A stretch of 13,567 nucleotides of DNA from Chloroflexi bacterium UBA4733 (lineage in GTDB: Bacteria > Chloroflexota > UBA4733). A program made the position numbers and the translations under genes. The notes beneath the pieces were generated by a model. That model was not told where the DNA came from. It was given only the letters and a program-made list of their open reading frames with translations, and searched no databases. The stretch lies in the NCBI GenBank assembly GCA_002404055.1, contig DHIZ01000338.1, positions 1-13,567 on the forward strand, read 5' to 3'. Positions 8,663-13,567 of the stretch are shown one piece after another (position 1 is the stretch's first letter; each line of letters starts with the position of its first letter).

Positions 8663-8705
8663 GGCCGCGACTGCGGGCCCACTGCGCGGGCCCGCAGTCG
8701 CGGCC
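8663..8705 (+). terminator. Perfect 18-bp hairpin after the glycosyltransferase gene
   Basis: Arms at 8663-8680 and 8688-8705 are perfectly complementary over 18 bases around a 7-base loop. The hairpin begins nine bases after the stop codon. A G-T wobble and an A-T pair extend it by two. The sequence that follows is T-rich but broken (TTATGCTTTATGCTTT, 8706-8721), so this is an intrinsic terminator with a poor U-tract. It separates the glycosyltransferase transcript from the STAND/LuxR regulator. Confidence 0.8.
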
Positions 8706-8747
8706 TTATGCTTTATGCTTTGAGTGCCGTGCTGCCGCGAGGCAGTG

Positions 8748-8753
8748 AAGGAG
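8748..8753 (+). promoter_or_regulatory. Ribosome binding site that fixes the regulator start
   Basis: AAGGAG lies six bases before the ATG at 8760. An in-frame GTG at 8724 would place this site inside the coding sequence, so the ATG is preferred. Confidence 0.75.
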
Positions 8754-8759
8754 CAGCGC

Positions 8760-11081
8760 ATGCCGGCCGACGCGCCATTGCCCGTGTACCCCTTGCCCTT
8801 GCTTGGGCGCAGGCGGGAACTACGCACCATCGCCCAGACCCTGCGAACGGGCAGCGCCCGCCTCGTCACCCTCACCGGTCCGGGCGGCGTCGGCAAGACG
8901 CATCTGGCGGTCGTCGCAGCGAAGATGACCCAGCGATCCTTCAGCGATGGCGTTCGCTTCGTGGACCTGGCGTCACTGCGGGCGGTCAGCGCAGTAGCCC
9001 CGGCTGTCGCGGCAGCGGTGGGATCGAGCAGCAACGAGCCGGCGCCGGAACCGGAGGAGGCGCTGTTCCAGGTCCTGCAGCACCAGCATCTGTTGCTCCT
9101 GCTCGACAACTTCGAGCACTTGCTGGGCGCCGCCACATGGGTAGGCAGCTTGCTGGCGAACTGTCCCCGCCTGGTGGTGCTCGTCACCAGTCGCGCCCCT
9201 TTGCGCCTGCGCTGGGAGCGGGAGTTGCCGGTGGCCCCACTGGCCGTCCCGCCGGCGCGACGCTCGCTGACGGCGCTGGCAGCGCTGCGCTACCCCGCCG
9301 TGGCGCTGTTCGTGGCCCGCGCCCAGGCGGCGCAACCGCAGTTCCGCTTCACGGACACCGACGCACTGGACGTCGCTCAGCTCTGCACGCGGCTGGACGG
9401 GCTGCCCCTCGCCATCGAGCTGGCAGCGGCGCGCATGCGGCTGCTCTCGCCCCGCGTCTTGCTGGCGCAGCTTGGCGACTCCCTGTCCCTGCTGGCCGGC
9501 AACTCCCGCGATGCGCCGGAGCGCCACCAGACGTTGCACGCCGCCATCGCCTGGAGCTACGACGCCCTCTCTTCCGCTGCCCAGCGCCTGTTCCGCTCGC
9601 TCGCCGTCTGTGCCGGCGGCTGTTCGCTCGCCGCGGCGCTGGCGCTCGCCCGCCCTGACCTCCGCGACAGTGAGGCGCTGATCGCGCTGGAGGCGCTCTG
9701 CGAGCACAACCTGCTGCGCCGCCAGCAGGACAGCGCTGCGGAGCCGCGCTATCAACCGCTGGAGACCATCCGGGCCTTCGGTCAGGAGCAACTGGAGCAG
9801 GCCGACGAAGGTGAGGCGTCGCGTGGTCGCCACGCGGCCTGGTATCTGCGCCTGGCTGAGCACACCGTCGGCGTGCCGCCGGAGCAACGCACGACCGAGC
9901 GACGCCAGACAGTAGACCTGATCCTGTTGGAGCGGCACAACTTGCGCGCGGCCCTGGCCTGGTTCATCCAGCACCAACGCGTGGAGGAGGGGCTGCGTCT
10001 GGCCGTCTCCCTCGAGCTCCTCTGGCTCATGCGTGGTCCGTTGGGGGAGGCGCGGGTCCAACTGGAAGGACTGCTGCAACTCGCCGCGATGGGGGAGCCA
10101 TCGGCCTGGCGCGCCCGCGGCCGGGCCCTGGCGGGCACGCTGGCACAAGCGCAAGGGGACCTGCCGGCCTGCCGCCGCCAGTTGGAGCAGGCTGCCGCCG
10201 ACCTGGAGTTGCTTGGTTTGCGCACTGAACGTGCCGCCATCCAGAGCGAGCTCGGCTTACTGGCGCGAGCTGAAGGCGACTATGACGACGCGCAGCGCTA
10301 CCTGACCGCAGCGCTCGCCAGTTTCGAGGACGTGGGAGACGGCTTCGGCGTCGCCTATTCGCTCGACCGCCTGGGCACGGTAGCGCACGCGCGCGGCGAC
10401 GCCGGCACGGCTCAGGGGTTCTACGCACGGGCGCTCAGCGCCGGACGGGCAATTGGCGATCCGCAGTTCCTCGCCTGGGTGCTGCAGAATGCCGGCTTCC
10501 TGGCCCTCGACACCGGAGAGCTGGATCGGGCTGCATCGCTCCTGCTGGAGAGCCTGGACTTGCGCCGGCAGCTTGGGCACCGCGGCGGCATTGCCTACTC
10601 GCTGGCCGCCGTGGCCTCGCTGGCCCTGGCCCAGGGAGACGCCGGGCGGGCGTTGCGCCTGGCCGGCGCTGCCGAGCGGCTGGCGCAGGAGGTCGGGCTA
10701 CGCTTCGCGCCCTGGTACAGCCGCCGCCTGGCCGCGACCCAACGGGAGGCGCAGGAGCGGCTGCAGGCCGCGCTCGAGGCAGGGGCGGCGCCGGTTAAGG
10801 GCGAGCGACTCACCATTGAGGCTGCGCTCCGCATGGCGAGCGCCAGACCAGAAATCGGCGTCGCTGCTGCGCCGGCCACGCCCCTGACGGCCCGCGAGCG
10901 CGAGGTGGCGGCACTGATCGCCCGCGGCCTGACCAATCAGCAGATCGCCCGAGAACTGGTGATCGCGCGGGGAACCGTCGCTAACCACGTCGAGCACATC
11001 CGCGCCAAGCTCGGCGTCCACACGCGCGCCGCCGTAGCAGCCTGGGCGGTGGCGACGGGCATGCACCGGCCGGGGGCCTGA
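8760..11081 (+). CDS. STAND ATPase transcriptional regulator with C-terminal LuxR helix-turn-helix
   Basis: A 773-residue cytoplasmic regulator of the MalT/LAL-like STAND class. The NTPase core is complete: Walker A GPGGVGKT (40-47), Walker B LLLLLDNFEH (111-120, Asp116), VLVTSR (140-145) and GLPLAIELAA (214-223). A winged-helix-like segment (about 262-340) and TPR-like helices (about 395-690) follow. The C-terminus is a LuxR/GerE helix-turn-helix (about 708-767) with the hallmark LTAREREVAALIARGLTNQQ (709-728) and TVANHVEHIRAKL (732-744). In this class an inducer bound by the TPR region releases ATP-driven oligomerisation and promoter activation. The gene follows the glycosyltransferase terminator and precedes a secreted-protein gene by 190 bases on the same strand, a possible target. 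The inducer is unknown. Confidence 0.92.
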   Translation: MPADAPLPVYPLPLLGRRRELRTIAQTLRTGSARLVTLTGPGGVGKTHLAVVAAKMTQRSFSDGVRFVDLASLRAVSAVAPAVAAAVGSSSNEPAPEPEEALFQVLQHQHLLLLLDNFEHLLGAATWVGSLLANCPRLVVLVTSRAPLRLRWERELPVAPLAVPPARRSLTALAALRYPAVALFVARAQAAQPQFRFTDTDALDVAQLCTRLDGLPLAIELAAARMRLLSPRVLLAQLGDSLSLLAGNSRDAPERHQTLHAAIAWSYDALSSAAQRLFRSLAVCAGGCSLAAALALARPDLRDSEALIALEALCEHNLLRRQQDSAAEPRYQPLETIRAFGQEQLEQADEGEASRGRHAAWYLRLAEHTVGVPPEQRTTERRQTVDLILLERHNLRAALAWFIQHQRVEEGLRLAVSLELLWLMRGPLGEARVQLEGLLQLAAMGEPSAWRARGRALAGTLAQAQGDLPACRRQLEQAAADLELLGLRTERAAIQSELGLLARAEGDYDDAQRYLTAALASFEDVGDGFGVAYSLDRLGTVAHARGDAGTAQGFYARALSAGRAIGDPQFLAWVLQNAGFLALDTGELDRAASLLLESLDLRRQLGHRGGIAYSLAAVASLALAQGDAGRALRLAGAAERLAQEVGLRFAPWYSRRLAATQREAQERLQAALEAGAAPVKGERLTIEAALRMASARPEIGVAAAPATPLTAREREVAALIARGLTNQQIARELVIARGTVANHVEHIRAKLGVHTRAAVAAWAVATGMHRPGA

Positions 11082-11101
11082 CGCTTGCACCAGCTTTCAG
11101 T

Positions 11102-11117
11102 GACACGTCGGCGTGTC
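11102..11117. repeat. Inverted repeat downstream of the STAND/LuxR gene
   Basis: Perfect 6-base arms GACACG and CGTGTC enclose TCGG, a tetraloop-like centre. It starts about 20 bases after the regulator stop codon. No T-tract follows. It may be a weak terminator, or an operator upstream of the secreted-protein gene. Confidence 0.35.
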
Positions 11118-11198
11118 CCACAACAACAATTGCATCGTGCGCAGGACAAATGTGTTGATTGACACAGGCGCGCTGCCGCACTGGTGTGCATACTGAAG

Positions 11199-11214
11199 GG
11201 AGTCTGCAGACCCC
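11199..11214. promoter_or_regulatory. Palindrome ahead of the secreted-protein gene
   Basis: GTCTGCAGAC (11202-11211) is a perfect 10-base palindrome, flanked by GG before and CCC after. It lies about 60 bases before the ATG at 11272. A CATACT hexamer (11189-11194) just upstream could be a -10 box, but the nearest good TTGACA (11159-11164) is 24 bases away, too far for normal pairing. An operator or 5' leader hairpin are both possible. Confidence 0.3.
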
Positions 11215-11271
11215 GCGCAGCGGCATCAGGTTGGGGGCGGCGACTGGGGCGTTTTGGAGAGGCGGTCGGCC

Positions 11272-12585
11272 ATGCCACGGCAACGGCGTCTGATCTGGCG
11301 GCTCGCCGCCTTCGCTGCCATCGTGCTCTCGCTGGCGGTGCAGCAACAGTCGACAGCGCCGGCCGCGCTCGCCGCCAGCCCAACCGCTATCGGCTGTACC
11401 GAAGCGGCGCTCGACAGCGCCGCCTCAGCCGGCGGCAGCTATCTCTTCAACTGTAGTGGAACCATCACACTCTCGCAGCCGCTCACTATTCAGAGCGGCG
11501 CCGCACTGACACTGGACGGAACCGGCCAGCAGGTGTCCCTCAATGGAAGCAACAAGACACGCCTCTTCGATGTCGAGGGCGGTACTCTGGCGCTCTCCAG
11601 CTTGACCCTGTATAACGGTGTCGCTCCCTGGTCGCAGTCGGCAGCCAACGGGACGAATGGTGCTGCTGGCCAGGTGGGCATTGCCGGAACGAACGGCGCG
11701 GACGGCGCCGCCGGGAGTGGCGCGTCTGGCTCTCCCGGTACCGGTGGGGCTCCCGGCACGGCGGGCGCCCCGGGCGGCACTGGGACCGACGGAACGGCGG
11801 CGCAGGGCGGCGCCATGTTCATCGCTGCCGGCAGCGTGGTCACGATTGACAACAGCACCATTGAGGGCAGCACCGCCACCGGCCAACAGGCCGGCGACGG
11901 CGGCTCCAGCGCCGTCCTAGTCAACGCGAGCTACTACATCGGCACGGGCTCGATCGGCCCGGCAGCGGCGGCCGGCAACGGCTCCGTGATGTTCCAGTGG
12001 ACCGTCCCCGGTGGTCCGACGGCGACCGCGACCAGCACGCCAACCTCGACCCCAACGGCTACGCCTTCCCCAACAGCAACAGCCAGTCCCATCGCCTCTC
12101 CGACCGCCCAGAGCACCATCACCCTCACGACGGTGCTCAGTTCCCTCGGCACAAACTACGACATCGTGCTGGGCTTTGACGCCTCGACCGGTGGCGCCGA
12201 GAGTTACTTCACCAGCTCCAGCATGCAAGCGTTCAACACACTGACGACGCTGCAACCCCTGCGCGGCTACTGGGTTCACCTCACGACCGACGCCACCTGG
12301 TCGCTCACTGGGACAGCGCTGCCAGCGGGGACCACGCTGACCCTGACACCGGGCTGGAACCTGGTCGGCTATACCGGCACGGCGTCGGAGCCGATCGCCA
12401 CCGCGTTGAGCCACCTGAACAATCAGGTCGACATCGTCCTCGGCTTTGACGCCGGCCAGGGTGGCGCGCTCAGCTACTTCACCGCTGCCAATATGGCGCC
12501 CTTCAACAACCTCACCACCCTGCAACCCAACGCTGGCTACTGGCTGCATATGACGGGCAGCGGGCAGCAGTGGAGTGGGCAATGA
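11272..12585 (+). CDS. Secreted beta-helix protein with collagen-like insert and GWNL/GYW repeats
   Basis: A 437-residue exported protein. An Arg-rich start and hydrophobic core (11-23) form a signal peptide, probably cut after ALAA (32-35). Residues 42-118 resemble polymorphic-membrane-protein/beta-helix repeats (FNCSGTITLSQPLTIQSGA, then the cap TLALSSLTLYNG). Residues 126-180 are Gly-rich with collagen-like G-x-y runs. A further beta-helix turn follows (GGAMFIAAGSVVTIDNSTIE, 179-198). A Thr/Pro/Ser linker (about 244-281) leads to two copies of a domain marked by DIVLGFDA...SYFT...LTTLQP...GYW (288-347 and 378-437), joined by TLTLTPGWNLVGY. No sortase or membrane anchor is visible. ATG 11272 has GGAGAGG nine bases upstream; TTG 11254 is a weaker alternative. 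The likely role is surface adhesion or matrix, with the ligand unknown. Confidence 0.85.
   Translation: MPRQRRLIWRLAAFAAIVLSLAVQQQSTAPAALAASPTAIGCTEAALDSAASAGGSYLFNCSGTITLSQPLTIQSGAALTLDGTGQQVSLNGSNKTRLFDVEGGTLALSSLTLYNGVAPWSQSAANGTNGAAGQVGIAGTNGADGAAGSGASGSPGTGGAPGTAGAPGGTGTDGTAAQGGAMFIAAGSVVTIDNSTIEGSTATGQQAGDGGSSAVLVNASYYIGTGSIGPAAAAGNGSVMFQWTVPGGPTATATSTPTSTPTATPSPTATASPIASPTAQSTITLTTVLSSLGTNYDIVLGFDASTGGAESYFTSSSMQAFNTLTTLQPLRGYWVHLTTDATWSLTGTALPAGTTLTLTPGWNLVGYTGTASEPIATALSHLNNQVDIVLGFDAGQGGALSYFTAANMAPFNNLTTLQPNAGYWLHMTGSGQQWSGQ
11647..11811 (+). repeat. Collagen-like Gly-rich coding repeat
   Basis: This segment encodes residues 126-180 of the secreted protein, dominated by Gly with Ala, Thr, Asn, Asp and Pro, including SPGTGGAPGTAGAPGGTGTD (153-172). 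G-x-y triplets are frequent but not unbroken, so a true collagen triple helix is uncertain. It interrupts a beta-helix domain. Confidence 0.7.
12133..12312 (+). repeat. GYW domain, copy 1
   Basis: Encodes residues 288-347 of the secreted protein. It matches copy 2 (12403-12582) at an offset of exactly 270 bases (90 residues). Shared blocks are DIVLGFDA, SYFT, LTTLQP and GYW. The leading TLTPGWNLVGY strand seen before copy 2 is missing here. Confidence 0.85.
12403..12582 (+). repeat. GYW domain, copy 2
   Basis: Encodes residues 378-437, up to the stop codon. It aligns with copy 1 without gaps across 60 residues, and is preceded by the complete TLTLTPGWNLVGY strand. The domain type is common in bacterial and archaeal surface proteins and is probably a small beta-sandwich. 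Confidence 0.85.
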
Positions 12586-12673
12586 GCGCATGACCAGGGG
12601 AGGTAGGATCGGTCATCGCCACAGAGGCAAACAACAGTCCAGCGTGCAACGGCCTGCGCAATGTTCGCACTCA

Positions 12674-12688
12674 GCGCTTATGAAGCGC
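12674..12688. repeat. Short hairpin between convergent genes
   Basis: GCGCTT and AAGCGC arms with a 3-base loop overlap the stop codon of the minus-strand small ORF. No T-tract is present on either side. It lies in the convergent gap after the secreted-protein gene and could help ending transcription, but the evidence is weak. Confidence 0.2.
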
Positions 12689-12902
12689 CGGAGGTTGCGA
12701 CCGGAATACTCCTGGTTGCCTCAGTGGTAGCCGTAGGAGTACCCGATGGATCTGGTCGCTGCCAGATGCCTCGACGCGGGGGAACGGTAGGTAAGGGCAA
12801 CTCTGAATGAACGGTGACCCGTCCTTTCTCGATCTTGATCCGCCCCTCCTTGATATCGATCTGAACGGAATCACGGGCCTGACTTCGGTTGTTGGCTCCC
12901 AC
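12678..12902 (-). CDS. Small hypothetical protein, coupled to the DUF6338-like remnant
   Basis: A 74-residue protein that I do not recognise. It starts at GTG 12902, five bases after a perfect AGGAGG (12908-12913). An earlier GTG at 12908 would overlap that site. The N-terminal half is polar, with alternating charged and hydrophobic residues (VQIDIKEGRIKIEKGRVTVH, 13-32), suggesting beta strands. The C-terminal half is rich in Pro, Thr and Ser and looks disordered. There is no signal peptide, membrane segment or Cys pair. Its start lies inside the end of the upstream DUF6338-like frame (32-base overlap), which suggests translational coupling and a shared operon. The strong ribosome binding site is the main reason to believe it is real. 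Confidence 0.5.
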   Translation of the reverse strand: MGANNRSQARDSVQIDIKEGRIKIEKGRVTVHSELPLPTVPPRRGIWQRPDPSGTPTATTEATRSIPVATSGAS

Positions 12903-13261
12903 TCCCACCTCCTACGAGTACACGTACTGATCGAATCTCGGCTGTATCGCTAATCATAACGCCAAGACTGTCCAGGAGCGGGGCGATGACATCCCCGTGC
13001 TCGTCTACGCCCCACTGTTGTGAAGGTAACAAGGCTTGCGGATCGGGGGTGGTATAGACCTCGGCCTGTTCACCGAATACACCGGCGGTGAATTTCCCAT
13101 CCTTGAACTCAACCAGGACCTGGATGGCTGCGCTGATCGCCAGGGACTGCAGCACCATTATGATATCGGAGCCCCGTCCCTTCCAGGTTCGCGCGTACCC
13201 ATACCGCGTTGGCGATAAAACCTGGAACGATCGCCAGCAAGACGATCATCAGCGCACCCAT
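12871..13261 (-). pseudogene. Frameshifted DUF6338-like membrane protein
   Basis: Two frames together read as one short membrane protein. The first begins at ATG 13261 and encodes a hydrophobic N-terminus, MIVLLAIVPGFIANAVWVRA (residues 5-24), then continues as an unconvincing tail to a stop at 13109. The second frame, one base over, takes over near the GGGG tract at 13172-13175 with SDIIMVLQSLAISAAIQ and runs to the stop at 12871. Dropping one G fuses them into about 129 residues. The C-terminal part (VLVEFKDGKFTAGVFGE, then GVDEHGDVIAPLLDSLGVMI) resembles my recollection of the DUF6338 C-terminal pattern: a 'KDG..' strand, then 'D..G....P...s.GV.I'. Family members are usually longer, so a middle membrane portion seems missing too. 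A sequencing error in the G tract or programmed frameshifting are alternatives. Confidence 0.55.
12908..12913 (-). promoter_or_regulatory. Consensus AGGAGG ribosome binding site
   Basis: AGGAGG on the minus strand ends five bases before GTG 12902. It lies inside the coding frame of the DUF6338-like remnant and decides the start of the 74-residue ORF. Confidence 0.65.
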
Positions 13262-13458
13262 TCCTCAATCCACCAGACCAAGCTCCCAAATGTCCCAGCA
13301 TTGATCTTGTCTTTGGTACACTTACAAGCGTCCTTGCTTTTAGCCTTGTGAAGCGGATCACAGTGCCTTGAATTCACACAGCGACCATTTTGGCCCTATC
13401 GCTTTGGAACAGGCAAGCCATAGCATGGTTCGGAAAAACGTCACGAGGAGACGGTGAT
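13262..13458. other. Divergent gap between the DUF6338-like remnant and the edge ORF
   Basis: This 197-base gap must hold the promoters for both directions. Its base composition is visibly less GC-rich than the genes to the left. No convincing -35/-10 pair, dyad or RNA gene could be identified. Confidence 0.4.
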
Positions 13459-13566
13459 ATGAAACGGCGAGCCTGGCTGTACTCGATAGGACTCGCGCTT
13501 GCTCTGACGCTCGTACTCCGGCAATCAGCAACTGCATCAGCCTCTTTAGGACCCGTCACGAAATAA
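13459..13566 (+). CDS. 35-residue signal-peptide-like ORF at the window edge
   Basis: GAGGAG (13445-13450) lies eight bases before ATG 13459, an excellent ribosome binding site. The product starts MKRRAWLY, has a hydrophobic core (GLALALTLVL, 11-20) and ends RQSATASASLGPVTK with a TAA at 13564-13566. A signal peptidase cut after ATASA would leave only seven or eight residues. It is therefore either a genuine tiny exported or membrane peptide, or the front of an exported protein broken by a stop or frameshift, with the remainder beyond the window. The signal sequence resembles in style that of the secreted protein at 11272. It is called as coding because of the start signals. Its function is unknown. 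Confidence 0.5.
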   Translation: MKRRAWLYSIGLALALTLVLRQSATASASLGPVTK

Positions 13567-13567
13567 C

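Noticed and set aside
8973..10154. Minus-strand frame (393 codons) opposite the STAND/LuxR gene
   Set aside because: The plus strand carries intact Walker A/B and LuxR motifs. The reverse frame is compositionally biased and featureless.
11159..11194. TTGACA and CATACT as a promoter for the secreted protein
   Set aside because: The spacer is 24 bases, well beyond the usual 16-19.
12590..12616. ATGACC...GGTCAT inverted repeat as a terminator for the secreted-protein gene
   Set aside because: Only six base pairs with a 15-base loop and no T-tract. It is too weak to call.
1..13567. CRISPR array, tRNA, rRNA or intact insertion sequence
   Set aside because: No regular direct repeats, no T-loop-like GTTCGA context outside coding genes, and no transposase with terminal inverted repeats were found by eye.

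Overview
The window is GC-rich, low-redundancy bacterial DNA. No rRNA, tRNA, CRISPR array or intact insertion sequence was seen. The gene content suggests a member of the Chloroflexota (Thermomicrobia-like or a related class). The reasons are a GT39-family membrane glycosyltransferase fused to PA14 and NHL domains, large STAND regulators, a PMP-type beta-helix exoprotein ending in GWNL...GYW repeats, and a Rpn-type PD-(D/E)XK protein. This placement is inferred from protein style, not from a marker gene.

Layout, left to right. Positions 1-557 hold no recognisable gene, but contain two neighbouring inverted repeats and several TTGAC/GTCAA motifs. A minus-strand gene (558-3266) encodes a 902-residue regulator-like protein: N-terminal winged-helix DNA-binding region, degenerate P-loop NTPase core, winged-helix-like segment and a TPR-like helical tail. 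After a 485-base gap comes a minus-strand Rpn-family PD-(D/E)XK protein (3752-4738). Its promoter-like sequence would place the transcript start exactly on the ATG. Divergent from it is a 1243-residue plus-strand protein (4922-8653): multi-pass GT39-like glycosyltransferase, one partial and one complete PA14-like module, and a six-blade NHL propeller. An 18-bp perfect hairpin closes that unit. Next is an intact STAND/LuxR regulator (8760-11081) with a strong ribosome binding site. A secreted protein follows (11272-12585): signal peptide, short beta-helix interrupted by a collagen-like Gly-rich insert, Thr/Pro linker and two copies of a GWNL/GYW domain.

The last kilobase is a lower-complexity mosaic. 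On the minus strand is a short membrane protein resembling the DUF6338 family, split by a probable single-base frameshift (12871-13261). Overlapping its end is a 74-codon ORF with a perfect AGGAGG site (12678-12902). On the plus strand a 35-codon ORF (13459-13566) is little more than a signal peptide and stops one base before the window ends.

How the parts may work together: the glycosyltransferase fusion and the secreted beta-helix protein are both envelope or surface functions, and the intact STAND/LuxR regulator lies between them on the same strand. A link between the regulator and the surface genes is plausible but rests on adjacency only. No convincing new multi-gene defence or biosynthetic system is visible. 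The most unusual items are single-gene architectures and the degraded or small genes at the right edge.
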